From positions 20,126,293 through 20,190,292 of the forward strand of contig JAVGWX010000019.1 in the NCBI GenBank assembly GCA_036924085.1: 64,000 bases of DNA. The letters run 5' to 3'. This DNA is from Ariolimax columbianus (Eukaryota > Mollusca > Gastropoda > Stylommatophora > Arionidae). Shown here one piece after another: positions 21,757-33,523 of this stretch; the first letter of the stretch is position 1; every line of letters begins with the position of its first letter. A model generated the notes under the pieces. It did not search any database. It was given only the letters and a program-made list of their open reading frames with translations, and was not told the DNA's origin. The position numbers were made by a program, and so were the translations under genes.

Positions 21757-22110
21757 AGGTTGTTGTTTACGAATGCCCACAATGAGTAGGTTACTCTTTT
21801 GTGAAAAGGGCGTTAAGTGGCTGGTTGTACTTTCCTCACATCCTGAGCGTGCTGATGAAGGTGGACAGTGGTCCTCCAGGCGGTTGTGCTATGCTTGGCA
21901 TCATATCTGCATGTCACTCACTACTACGGGGATCACATTAGACCACTCACCTCATTAGCCAAGCTGCTATGATAACAGCCCATTTCCAGGGAAGGTTACT
22001 AGGAAGCCGAGGTGAAGGTCTTGGTTGGCCAGTATGTTTTGCCTGACACTGACTAACATGTCTGATCAGTATATTTTGCCTGACCAGACATTAGTCTTGC
22101 TCCCCACAAT
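21757..22110 (+). repeat. Dispersed repeat family D, copy 3
   Basis: Most complete copy; it includes one and a half of the TTTTGCCTGAC units that form the array at 10052-10615. Confidence 0.65.
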
Positions 22111-22288
22111 TTAAGGTAAGCAGTATTAATCTTGAGAATAGCACAGACTACACTTAGTCACTCTACTTTATCTATGGACTGTAGAGGTTTTCTTTCTTTC
22201 ATTGGGGTTTAAAGGTTCTACGTGACGTGTGGCATCCTAACCCACGTCCAACTCCTCTTAGTCACAGCTTGATAATGGCTGAAGGACC

Positions 22289-23870
22289 ACATGGTCAGTG
22301 CAATGGAGCAAGGACCACATGATGACACGGATGATAGCCCAAGGACCACATGATGACACGGATGATAGCCCAAGGACCACATGATGACACGGATGATAGC
22401 CTAAGGACAACATCATGACAAGGATGATAGCCCAAGGACCACATGACGCCAAGGATGATGGCCTAAGGACCACATGACGCCAAGGATGATGGCCTAAGGA
22501 CCACATGATGACACGGATGATAGCCCAAGGACCACATGATGACAAGGATGATGGCCTAAGGACCACATGATGACACGGATGATAGCCCAAGGACCACATG
22601 ACGCCAAGGATGATGGCCTAAGGACCACATGATGACAAGGATGATGGCCCAAGGACCACATGACGCCAAGGATGATGGCCTAAGGACCACATGATGACAC
22701 GGATGATAGCCCAAGGACCACATGATGACACGGATGATAGCCCAAGGACCACATGATGACACGGATGATAGCCCAAGGACCACATGATGACACGGATGAT
22801 AGCCCAAGGACCACATGATGACACGGATGATAGCCCAAGGACCACATGATGACAAGGATGATGGCCTAAGGACCACATGATGACACGGATGATAGCCCAA
22901 GGACCACATGATGACACGGATGATAGCCCAAGGACCACATGATGACACGGATGATAGCCCAAGGACCACATGATGACACGGATGATAGCCCAAGGACCAC
23001 ATGATGACAAGGATGATGGCCTAAGGACCACATGATGACACGGATGATAGCCCAAGGACCACATGATGACACGGATGATAGCCCAAGGACTACATGATGA
23101 CAAGGATGATGGCCTAAGGACCACATGATGACACGGATGATAGCCCAAGGACCACATGATGACACGGATGATAGCCCAAGGACCACATGATGACAAGGAT
23201 GATGGCCTAAGGACCACATGATGACACGGATGATAGCCCAAGGACCACATGATGACAAGGATGATGGCCTAAGGACCACATGATGACACGGATGATAGCC
23301 CAAGGACCACATGATGACAAGGATGATGGCCTAAGGACCACATGATGACACGGATGATAGCCCAAGGACCACATGACGCCAAGGATGATGGCCTAAGGAC
23401 CACATGATGACAAGGATGATGGCCCAAGGACCACATGACGCCAAGGATGATGGCCTAAGGACCACATGATGACAAGGATGATGGCCCAAGGACCACATGA
23501 TGACAAGGATGATGGCCTAAGGACCACATGATGACAAGGATGATGGCCTAAGGACCACATGATGACACGGATGATGACCCAAGGACCACATGATGACATG
23601 GATGATGGTCCAAGGACTACATGATGACATGGATGATGGTCCAAGGACCACATGATGACATGGGTGATGGTCCAAGGACCACATGATGACATGGATGATG
23701 GTCCAAGGACCACATGATGACATGGATGATGGTCCAAGGACCACATGATGACATGGATGATGGTCCAAGGACTACATGATGACATGGATGATGGTCCAAG
23801 GACCACATGATGACATGGATGATGGTCCAAGGAGCACATGATGACATGGATGATGGTCCAAGGACCACAT
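22289..23870 (+). repeat. Minisatellite, 31-bp unit, about 51 copies
   Basis: Unit AAGGACCACATGATGAC followed by a variable core (ACGGATGATAGCCC, AAGGATGATGGCCT, or ATGGATGATGGTCC). The first two types and a GACGCC variant are interspersed up to about 23580; from there to 23870 only the ATGG/GGTCC type is found. Because 31 is not a multiple of 3, three copies make a 93-bp/31-residue protein period, which explains the long reverse-strand open frames; no sign of a real protein. Confidence 0.95.
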
Positions 23871-25350
23871 GATAGGGATGATGACCCTAGGACGGCATGG
23901 ATGATGTCCCAAGGACCACATGATAATAGTCCAGTGCCTAATAAGGACAAGGATGATAGCCCAAAGGACCTTATGAAGATGAGCTAGATCACCGAAGGAT
24001 CAAAGCATAGTAAATTCCCAAGAGCTACACGAGCATTGTCGTTAATTTTGTTGAAAGTCTATCCACGGTATTTGAAATGGTCCACTTTTTGTAATATATT
24101 TCCTTCACCGTGAGTAGCAGATACTGCTGGTACAAAACAAGTCTTTCAGAGACTGGCTGTACAGATGGGGGCTCTATGTATTACACATCAGTGGTGGCCA
24201 AACAGATCGATTGCCAGGAGATCACATTAGCATTATATCAAACAGGTTACTCAGGCTCAAGTGTAAGAACCTTGAGTTATACATTGCTACAAATTCCAAA
24301 TATTTCTAGTATATCTAGCTTGCTTGTTTAATCTTCACAGATAGGAGGCACCATTGTTTTCAAAAGCATTTTGGCATTACCCGCCTAATCTGGGCATCAT
24401 TATGTATTTACTGCCATCTTGTGTTCTGCATTTATTTACAGATAATCCTGTTTTGTTTGCACTTTTTGTTCATATATTACTGGTAATATTTTCTTTGTGA
24501 TTTGCTGTGCCGTGGCTATCAGGCATAGTTTTCAAGGCTTTGTACATGCATACAATACTGCTTGTATCACACTTTAAATAATAATATCATTTGTGATGAA
24601 ATTCTTATGTGACTGTGGTGTTGCCTGTTCCTGCAGCCCAAAGACATTGACCATTTTAATTGTTTTCAGAGCATTGTCAGTTTCTTGCATGTGATGCCCT
24701 CCCGCCAGCTTAACATAAGTCCGAAGACGTATTTAAACAAATTATTATAGTCAGGGGTCTGCAAAATATTGACTGGGTCATCTATTTGAAACGTCATTCC
24801 TGTCTATATATTCTGAGTAACTGCTTTCATTGGAAAACATACCATTAAGAAAAATCTTTGTTTAATTTAATTGATTTGAGGTTTTGTTTGTTAATGAAAA
24901 AAACATGTTCTAATAATTTTTGTTTTCATTTTTCAATCAAGTTTAAAACTACTGACCTGCCTCTCGAAGTGTCTAACTTTTTCTAACCACTGGTTCAAAA
25001 AAAGTTACAGGCCTCTATTGTAATTACTAATTTATTCTTCTTTCATAATAACTTATCCCTTTTTCGCTGAATCCCTCTTGTGATTTGTATTTTCAAGGTT
25101 GGCTGGCTCTTATTGTAATGAAAGGCTTGTCTCAAACTTTAAGCTGCAACATCTCTGATTTCTGGCTTGTCATATGGAAGGCCTCATAAACAAAGCTGTC
25201 ATTTTCTGCAGCCTGAAGACACTTCACATTTTCATAACAGGGGCATTATCTTTTCTTCATATAAGTAACCTTCCAGAAAACAAGGCAGAGATCTCTGAAG
25301 ACTCATACTTCTATGTTCTAAAATCTATCTTCCTCCATTGTTATAGATGC
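23871..25350 (+). other. No gene recognised
   Basis: Unique-looking AT-rich sequence after the 31-bp array. Only short open frames; no domain, RNA gene or known repeat seen. Confidence 0.4.
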
Positions 25351-25354
25351 TTAA

Positions 25355-25517
25355 CCCTTTACAGTCCGGCCTAAATTGATTAGATTTCATGTCTTAACCT
25401 TTTACAGTCCAGACTAAATTGATTAGATTTGTTTCTTAACCCTTTACAGCCTGGCTTAATTCATAAGATTTGTGGCTTAAGAAACAAATCTTTTCAACTA
25501 GGTTGGACTGTAAAGGG
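25355..25517 (+). mobile_element. piggyBac-like MITE, 163 bp, with TTAA duplications
   Basis: TTAA at 25351-25354 and 25518-25521 flank inverted ends starting CCCTTTACAGTCC (perfect 13 bp, then about 30 bp more with mismatches). TTAA target plus CCC terminus is the piggyBac signature. The left end is repeated inside at about 25396 and 25437, each again starting TTAACC, so this may be tandem or nested insertion of the same MITE. Confidence 0.8.
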
Positions 25518-25521
25518 TTAA

Positions 25522-27005
25522 AACTTTTAGGCTGGCTCACCCACCCTTATTTACAGTTTCATAGTGACTATCCTCGTCTCAATCAAAGACTTATATCAAA
25601 CCTGAAACGACAATATTTATACACCAGGAGCTGTTGAATACGAGGAAAGAGATTATAAATGAGGACATTATTCGTATTATCTGAAGAACCATTGCTCGAC
25701 TCGAACACTGTTAAGTCTGATTGGGATTATTTGTGTGTATAGAAATATTATATGCAGAATGTCTACTAGGTTTGAAAGAAAGCTCTAGAAATTTAAATGT
25801 AATCGGATAAGTATGTAGGTAGTTCGATTAAGCGACTAGGGTACGTTGCCAGAACACGATGAGTGGTTAAGCTCCAGGCTGCATGCAACGAGGATGATGT
25901 CTTAGTAATTTGACCTAGCCAGGGGGTGGGTGGATGGCTGTAGGGGTGGGACTATCCTTGATGTCCACACGCTTTAAGATCTGATGGGTGGGGATGTACT
26001 CGGCGGGGAGGGACACTTTTTCAAATAGGGCCAAACGGCAACGGTTTAATATGGCTGAATGTGCTTTTGAGGCCTGTCCATCTGATGGAAAGGTAGCAAA
26101 AATGTGGTGCCCTGGAGCACAGTGTTGGATCAAGAGTGTGACTCATCTATCTTTCCAGTTCTTTGGTAGGCAATCGCTCAGTCACTCTCAAAACGCTTCT
26201 CCAAAATATTTTGGTACTCCAGGTAATAGTACAATGGAAAACTCATCTTTCCCCAAGTGGTAAGAAGAAGGGTCAGGTCAAGGGGAGCAAAGAACACTGT
26301 AACCTGTCAGGCTTGTCACAATAAATAACTAAGGAGGGTTGAGCATAGGTCTGGCTACCCAATCCTGTAGAAAGTTTGAGGCACAGAATGGTCATTAGAT
26401 TGGCGGACATGTCAGTATTTGTTGACTTGGCAACCATATGTTTGAAGACATATGCTACACAGGGAACTGCACAAGTTTTTATTGGTTGATTGTTTCTGTT
26501 AGGATTGCCTTACTTAGCCCTTGACTGTCCCCAGCCTGCCTTTTAGTGTCTTGTTTTGTCTGACCCGCACCATTCAATCTGTTTGGTTTGGGGACCCTTC
26601 TGGTAGCTATGGTACTGCTGGCAGAGCTGTTGAGGCCATCTCATCTACCAGAAGAAGGCAGAGATACAAGATGACAGTGCATGTATATATACAAATGACC
26701 TGATATGTTTGTGTGAAGGTTCTTGTGCCAGATAATCTTCAGTGATGATTTTTTAAATTTTATTTCATTGGATGTGTTTACTGGAACATTTTAAAGTTAC
26801 TGTATAATTTTACTGTATAATATTTTAATTACTTTATTTCTGTCCTCAGTATATTGTTACTGAAGAAATGTCAATTGATAAATGAACAAATAAAAATATT
26901 TTTTAAAATTGAGTAACCCTTTTTCTTACTACTGTTTGTCCCTTATGTTTTGTCCCTATCCTGTCATTTTGTCTTTCCTTTCTTGTTATCCATTTGTCTT
27001 GTCTT
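25522..27005 (+). other. No gene recognised; candidate poly(A) signal
   Basis: Short frames around 25915-26263 are open on both strands but match nothing known to me. AATAAA at 26889-26894 in an AT-rich context could be a poly(A) site of an unseen transcript. Confidence 0.35.
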
Positions 27006-27009
27006 TTAT

Positions 27010-27780
27010 TTAACTTAACTTAGCGTCTTTATACTGGTTTAGAAGACTCTGCAGAGTCTGTATACAACCAGTTTCATTTACATTTCCTTGCTCTAAAAGC
27101 TATGCACATCCAATCTATTCTTAAATGCATTAATTATCCTTGCCTCCACTACTTCCTGTGGCAATGCATTCCAAGCATTCACCACTCCCTGACTAAAAAA
27201 ATATTTCCTAATATCTAATCTGGACCTTTCGTTGGTTAATTTGTAGCTATGCCCTTTTTGTTCTTATAAGTGGTTGTTATTTTTAAAAACTTGATATAGT
27301 CTAATTTATTCTTTTCTTTGATTAAGTCAACTTGAATTCTTATCTTTTCTAGACACTGTAATCAGGTTTTTCTGAGTCTTTCCTCGTAACTGTAATTCTG
27401 GAATCCCACTATCAGCTTTGTCGCTCTTATTTGTATCCTTTCCAGCATATTTATATCTCTTCTACGATAAGGACTCCACACCCGTACACATTACTCCGAT
27501 CTAGGTCTAACTAAAGATTTATACAGTTTGACAATCATTTCCTTGCTCCTATGTTTATTATTTCTTTTTATCATACCTAACATTGCTATTTGCCTTTTTT
27601 CGCTGCTACCTGGACTTGCTCATTCACCTTTCCTGTATGATCTATTATAACCTGGACTTGCTCATTTACCTTTCCTGTATGATCTATTATAACCTGGACT
27701 TGCTCATTCACCTTTCCTGTATGATCTATTATAACCTCTAGGTCCCTTTCATTTTCCATCATTCTAATATTTGTTCTCAC
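27010..27780 (-). pseudogene. CR1/L2-like LINE, 3' fragment with internal triplication
   Basis: Reverse strand carries the RT C-terminal region and 3' UTR of the family. The VIIDHTGKVNEQVQ segment is present three times as a perfect-length 42-bp tandem (27609, 27651, 27693), kept in frame. 5'-truncated at about 27780. Confidence 0.8.
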
Positions 27781-28049
27781 CCATTCTGTAATTATGTTCC
27801 ATATTTATATCATATAGAAATGTTCTGTGAGTAACAGAGTCGAGAGCAGGCCCACTGCCACACTGAGAGTATGTTGTAAGAGATGATGGACAGTTGTCAT
27901 GCCCCTTCTAGGGTTGAAGATTCTCCAACTCATAGTTGTTGCATAATCTGCTCATCATCCAAAACCTTATGCAGAAAGCTCCAGAAATAATAGCCAGTAA
28001 ATAATACAGGAATGTAAGTAAATGGCCTGTCCTTTGGAGAAGGTCGGTT

Positions 28050-28260
28050 CTTACAACCGCCAAACTATTTGATTGTTATGTTTCTTGGAAGGTATGCAGT
28101 TGCCATTATTTTCCGTTCATGAAGGAGCATTCGCACTGAGAAAAATTTATGTGTCTGCCAAACTGGACATGGTGGGATTGTGAAATGGATTTTCACCCCT
28201 AGACTATGCAGCTGTACATAATACTGGAACATATGAGTGAATACATATTTTTCTTGGAGA
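28050..28260 (+). repeat. Dispersed repeat family G, copy 1
   Basis: Shares CTTACAACCGCCAA.CTATTTG.TTGTTAT, GTTGCCATT and GTGTCTGCCAAACTGGACATG with 34460-34640. Class unknown. Confidence 0.5.
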
Positions 28261-28626
28261 TAAAACAAAAATGAAGTAGTACTGAACGAGGGATAGTCAT
28301 TTTTAAGTAACAGCAATTTTATTAACAACACGTTTACAAAGGTGCGAAGCAGACCTTTATTGTGAATTATTTTTCTTCATAGTCCTTTATGTCTAGCAAC
28401 ACACATATCTACATTTCCACTAGATGCCCTCTAGAAATAATCTTTTGGTTTGACCTTTAACCAATTTTGCACTGCATCCACTACCTCGTCAGCTGCCTTG
28501 ATACCCATCTGCTACACACTTGCCTATAACTGAAATGATCATGGATAATTTTGTGCACAGCGTCGTGAGTCATTTTGAAATTTACGACTTTTTCATCAAT
28601 AGTGACTCATCTGTTGCCACAGACTT

Positions 28627-30495
28627 ACTTACTTAGTCGCTCCTCTTCTACTGTGAGGAGTAGAGGTTTGCCAAAGAGAACACCACCCTGCTCTATCCGC
28701 CGTCTTTTTCCTGGCCTTTTTCCAATCCAGCCCTCTCTCACTTAGGGGCTGTCGTATGTTGTCTTCCCAACGTACTTTGGGACGTCCTCGGGGTCTGCGT
28801 CCTTGACTTTTGATCTCCCATGACCGCTTTGGTATCCGATCTTCTTCCATTCTACAGACATGGCTAAACCACTGTAGTTGGGACTGCTCCACTCGTGTCT
28901 GCAAGGGTTGAACTTCGAGATTGTTACGTATTGTCTGATTATGGATCTTGTCCCTTTTCATCACCTGAACCGCCTTTCTTAGGTACCTCATTTCTGAAGT
29001 TTGTAATTGCCTTTCTTGGGCTGTAGTCATTGCCCATGACTCACATCCATATGTCAGGACAGGCTCATATGTCGAGCGGTATACATCCCTCTTTGTTTTC
29101 CTGCTTATTTCTCTTCTACTGAGGAAACCTCTGTTTATTGCATGGAACAGTCTAACTGCTGCTGCCCTTCGTGCAGTTAACTCCTCTTTGATTCCTCCCC
29201 TGCTGTCTATTACCACTCCTAGATATTTAAAGTTGCTGACCTGCTCTAGTGCTCGTGTTCCCAGGGTTACCTGATGTCTCTTTTCATCTCTGGCGATCAC
29301 CATGGTTTTTGTTTTGGAGTGGCTGATGTGCATTCCTCTCTTCTTCAACTCTTCTTCCCAGACCTGCAAGTTGATCTGGAGATGTGTTTCGAATTTTGTG
29401 ATCAGGGCCACATCGTCTGCAAATGCTAGTTCCGATATGTAACTTGGTCTCATCTTCCAGTACCCTACTTCATACTTTTTTGTCCGTTCCTTGCAGGCTT
29501 TGATGACTTCATCCATGAGTAGTATGAAAAGGTATGGTGATAGAATGTCCCCCTGTCTAACTCCGCTAGTGGTCTTGAACCATCCTGACTTTTGATTTGA
29601 TGACCGCACATAATTTCTGCATGTTTTATAGAAACTCTGTATAGCAGAGATCAGGGGTCCTGGGATGTTCTTCCTTGTCAGGCACTCCCAGAGTTTGTCC
29701 CAAGGAACTTTATCAAATGCTTTTTCCAAATCCAAAAAGCAGAAATGCATCTCTTTATCATATTCAAGAGCCTTTTCACTTAGCTGTCTGAGTGTAAAGA
29801 TAAGGTCTTGAGTACTTCTGTTTGCCCTAAACCCACATTGAGTTTCATCCATATTTGGCTCTGCTAGACCACTTAATTGCCGTTCTAGAATCCTAGAGTA
29901 GACTTTCCCGGGGACACTGAGAAGGGAAATACCTCTGTAATTTTCACATTGTCGGTTGTCACCCTTTTTAAATATTGGTATTATTATAGCAACCTCCCAG
30001 TCTCTTGGTATCTTCTTGTGGCATCAAGCTGCCTTGAGAATCTTCATGAATAGTATCTCTCCTGCCGTTCCTATGTATTTAACCATTTCTGGTGTTATAC
30101 CATCATGTCCCTTTTTCTTTGTTTCTGTAAGTGCCAGGACTGTCAATTTTGCTCTCTTCATCTCCTCTATTAGCTCATGTTCTTTTCCGTTTATACTTCG
30201 TACATTCCATGTTCCGTAAATCGTGGTCCTAATTTCTCGCCTGTTCATCGCAGTTAAGATCAGTCCGGTTTTCTCTATGTTTTGACTTGTAATCGTTTTT
30301 TAAGACAAACAGGTGATTAGCCTGTTGTGTCTTTGCATGGTGGAGGGGCTGCCTCCTTACAGCCTCCATGCCTGCCGACCCGTTTTTGTCAACGGCTGCT
30401 TATATATTCGCAGCTAACCTAAAAATTAGGAGGCCTTTCAGCAATCCGCAACCCTGCTGACGCGCCTGGTAGGAGGTAGGTTCCTCCCCCAGGTC
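28627..30495 (-). mobile_element. Endonuclease-type LINE, internally deleted copy
   Basis: Reverse strand: a 5' UTR (30250-30495), then TTIYGTWNVRSINGKEHELI and VLALTETKKKG (start of the endonuclease domain). This is joined directly to HDGITPEMVKYIGTAGEI, the RT entry, so most of the endonuclease is missing. A TGA replaces the Trp of AAWCHKKIPRDW near 30030. Then an open 407-codon frame holds the RT core: FLDLEKAFDKVPW, SGVRQGDILSPYLFILLM and LAFADDVALI with both catalytic Asp, then the thumb and a GRRPRGRPKVRWEDN tail. Imperfect 10-bp duplications CCACAGACTT and CCACAAACTT (28617-28626, 30496-30505) flank it. Not autonomous. Confidence 0.85.
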
Positions 30496-30546
30496 CCACA
30501 AACTTGCTGGTAGATTTGCTGTTTCACTGTGTCCGTTGCCATACTT

Positions 30547-31938
30547 GCTGGTCTCCCACACCACGATTCATCAATAATGTTTTGTCTTCTGTTTGCTGGT
30601 CTCCCACACCACGATTCATCAATGATGTTTTGTCTTCTGTTTGCTGGTCTCCCACACCACGGTTCATCAATGATGTTTTGTCTTCTGTTTGCTGGTCTCC
30701 CACACCACGGTTCATCAATAATGTTTTGTCTTCTGTTTGCTGGTCTCCCACACCACGGTTCATCAATGATGTTTTGTCTTCTGTTTGCTGGTCTCCCACA
30801 CCACGGTTCATCAATGATGTTTTGTCTTCTGTTTGCTGGTCTCCCACACCACGATTCATCAATGATGTTTTGTCTTCTGTTTGCTGGTCTCCCACACCAC
30901 GGTTCATCAATGATGTTTTGTCTTCTGTTTGCTGGTCTCCCACACCACGGTTCATCAATGATGTTTTGTCTTCTGTTTGCTGGTCTCCCACACCACGGTT
31001 CATCAATAATGTTTTGTCTTCTGTTTGCTGGTCTCCCACACCACGGTTCATCAATAATGTTTTGTCTTCTGTTTGCTGGTCTCCCACACCACGATTCATC
31101 AATGATGTTTTGTCTTCTGTTTGCTGGTCTCCCATGCCACGGTTCATCAATGATGTTTTGTCTTCTGTTTGCTGGTCTCCCACACCACGGTTCATCAATG
31201 ATGTTTTGTCTTCTGTTTGCTGGTCTCCCACACCACGAATCATCAATGATGTTTTGTCTTCTGTTTGCTGGTCTCCCACACCACGGTTCATCAATGATGT
31301 TTTGTCTTCTGTTTGCTGGTCTCCCACACCACGGTTCATCAATGATGTTTTGTCTTCTGTTTGCTGGTCTCCCACACCACGGTTCATCAATAATGTTTTG
31401 TCTTCTGTTTGCTGGTCTCCCACACCACGGTTCATCAATGATGTTTTGTCTTCTGTTTGCTGGTCTCCCACACCACGGTTCATCAATGATGTTTTGTCTT
31501 CTGTTTGCTGGTCTCCCACACCACGGTTCATCAATAATGTTTTGTCTTCTGTTTGCTGGTCTCCCACACCACGGTTCATCAATGATGTTTTGTCTTCTGT
31601 TTGCTGGTCTCCCACACCACGGTTCATCAATGATGTTTTGTCTTCTGTTTGCTGGTCTCCCACACCACGGTTCATCAATGATGTTTTGTCTTCTGTTTGC
31701 TGGTCTCCCACACCACGGTTCATCAATGATGTTTTGTCTTCTGTTTGCTGGTCTCCCACACCACGGTTCATCAATGATGTTTTGTCTTCTGTTTGCTGGT
31801 CTCCCACACCACGGTTCATCAATGATGTTTTGTCTTCTGTTTGCTGGTCTCCCACACCACGGTTCATCAATGATGTTTTGTCTTCTGTTTGCTGGTCTCC
31901 CACACCACGGTTCATCAATGATGTTTTGTCTTCCGTTT
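30547..31938 (+). repeat. Minisatellite, 48-bp unit, 29 copies
   Basis: Unit GCTGGTCTCCCACACCACGG plus TTCATCAATGATGTTTTGTC plus TTCTGTTT, extremely uniform (main variants CGATTC/CGGTTC and AATAATG/AATGATG). Starts spaced exactly 48 bp from 30547 to 31891. As 48 is a multiple of 3, two + frames and one - frame stay open for more than 460 codons; these are by-products. The unit matches the mariner transposase linker of the copy at 46980-47070. Confidence 0.97.
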
Positions 31939-32119
31939 TGAAATCTTTCTACCTATTCATACTGTCTCCTCTAACCTTAACAACTATCTCCATACTGAAC
32001 CTTCATTCTTCTGTAGATTTGAAAAGGTTTCAAGCCAACGGTGATATGGCCATATCGTACGCTAGATTACGCATGCTCATTCTGCTCTTTCTTTTCGCTT
32101 TTTTTTTCCTGTTTGTGCC

Positions 32120-32345
32120 TTTCAGCGTCAGGTTATGAAGAGGTTTCTTGACCGGGCCCTAGAAGGTACTTCGTACACGGGGAGCATCACTGCTCCTGTT
32201 ATTTCTGCTGTCCATGTTTTGCGTGGCTTTGTAACCATTGTATTTGTATGGCATTTCTGCATTGCTTTCTGAAGAATACTATTTATATTTGATTTATATA
32301 ACCAAAATATCTTAAAATGCCAGACTCTGATTTCGTTCATCAAGT
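32120..32345 (-). pseudogene. LINE C-terminal fragment (as at 12.7-12.9 kb)
   Basis: Reverse complement of the last 220 bp of the fragment at 12560-12965 (CAGAAAG.AATGC, ..GCTCC..GTGTACGAAG.., GGTCAAGAAAC). The frame is open for 71 codons but is only the LINE tail. Confidence 0.65.
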
Positions 32346-32738
32346 CTCAAAGGACTCTTTAATTTCACCAAGATTTCTTTGTTTGTTTGCATTGTTTTTT
32401 TTTTTTCTACAACGATATGCGATTACGTGCTATTGTCATCTTCACTTACCACGAGCAACTCTTAGTTTTGTGCTACCTCCATAGACTGCATTAATTCATT
32501 TTGGCACTCATTAATAGTCAGACTAACTGTCAGAAGTCAGGATTGATAGTCAGACAGGCTGTCTGAAGTCATGATTGAGAGTCAGACAGGTGAACTGTTA
32601 GAAGTCAGGAATAAGAGTGACAGGCTAACTGTCAGAAGCCAGGAATGAGAGTCAGACAAAACTGTCCACAAACATAACTTGCCAAAACCGGCCACAATGG
32701 ATTTCGAATGCAGTTTGGACTTTCATTGCAACGGTAAC

Positions 32739-32818
<80 letters not shown>

Positions 32819-33105
32819 GTTCGGGAATCAATATATTTCACTGTGGTGAGTCGTTATCTTTTGTTATGTCCTTCCTGTTCGGCTTTGGTAGCTGTTGATT
32901 CAGACAATTGCATCCCTTTTATTTTAACTGATTTGCTTTTGACCGATAAGCTCTACATGACCTCCGTTGTTGGCTTGTTTCCGCGAGATGCAGTGATGCA
33001 GAGAAACTGATACTGATCATGTGTGCTTTTCATGGTTAAATCAATAGAAAAATCTTCGAAGCACATCCACACACCGGATATGGAAGCAGGCAAACTTTGA
33101 GATCT
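32346..33105 (+). other. No gene; local duplications and a (TA)n tract
   Basis: At 32515-32660 a phrase like AACTGTCAGAAGTCAGGATTGA-GAGTCAGACAGG repeats four times at about 43-45 bp. (TA)n at 32740-32815. No coding exon recognised. Confidence 0.6.
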
Positions 33106-33107
33106 CT

Positions 33108-33255
33108 TTCTTCGTTTGTTCTCAATCTCCCGCTACTAAGCCCTGAATAGTTCTTTGCAAGTCGCATAATGTAGTTCGGAGAACGGAATGTGTTGTGGCG
33201 CTAGTTTGTAGCTTGACTGCGATATTTGCACATTTCGGTCCGACAGATCCGTCTT
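33108..33255 (-). repeat. Retroposon family C, 5'-truncated copy
   Basis: Reverse-strand 3' half of the family. GAGATCT occurs directly on both sides (about 33099 and 33262), a possible short target duplication. Confidence 0.7.
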
Positions 33256-33523
33256 CAGCAGGGAGATCTAATTGCCTGGCTAACTCTCAGAAAACATGTT
33301 GTTACAGATCCAACAGCATCCGGGCTCTCGCTCTTCGGCCCAATGCCATTTAGTGGTATCTGCACGTGTTTATCAGCTATTGTCTTGTGCCATACAAAGT
33401 GTTCCATGTATCTGGCCACGGAGGAGGAAGCATTTCCTAAAATCATTGAGCGATGAGCACTCAAAGAGATGACGATAAACAGTTTCATACAGCTGGCACT
33501 CAGGAGTATATTGTGGTTGGATT

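Larger units (their letters stand above)
28304..32105 (-). mobile_element. Mariner-like element split by a LINE and carrying a 48-bp minisatellite
   Basis: Left end AAGTAACAGCAATTTTATTA equals the inverted repeat of the element at 46691-48113. The reverse strand at 28330-28622 encodes a TIDEKVV..MTHDAVHKIIHD-like second HTH, then a deletion to a C-terminal GNVDMCVARHKG-like end. Homology to 47055 stops at 28622, where a LINE (28627-30495) is inserted, and resumes at 30496 with ACTTGCTGGTAGATTTGCTG and GGTCTCCCACACC. After the 48-bp array it continues at about 31940-32105 (TCTTTCTACC, TACTGAACCTTCATTCTTCT). The transposase is dead. Confidence 0.75.

Noticed and set aside
22258..23950. Direct-repeat array as a CRISPR
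   Set aside because: The 31-bp units are contiguous with no unique spacers; the genome is eukaryotic and no cas genes are present.
24636..24750. Possible exon after TTCCTGCAG (PKDIDHFNCFQSIVSFLHVM)
   Set aside because: Open for about 40 codons but no recognisable domain, no donor in frame and no neighbouring exon to join.
30504..32138. Open frames of 460-544 codons on both strands over the 48-bp array as a repetitive protein gene
   Set aside because: The unit length is a multiple of three and happens to lack stops in three frames. There is no conserved start, signal or flanking domain, and the unit comes from a mariner.
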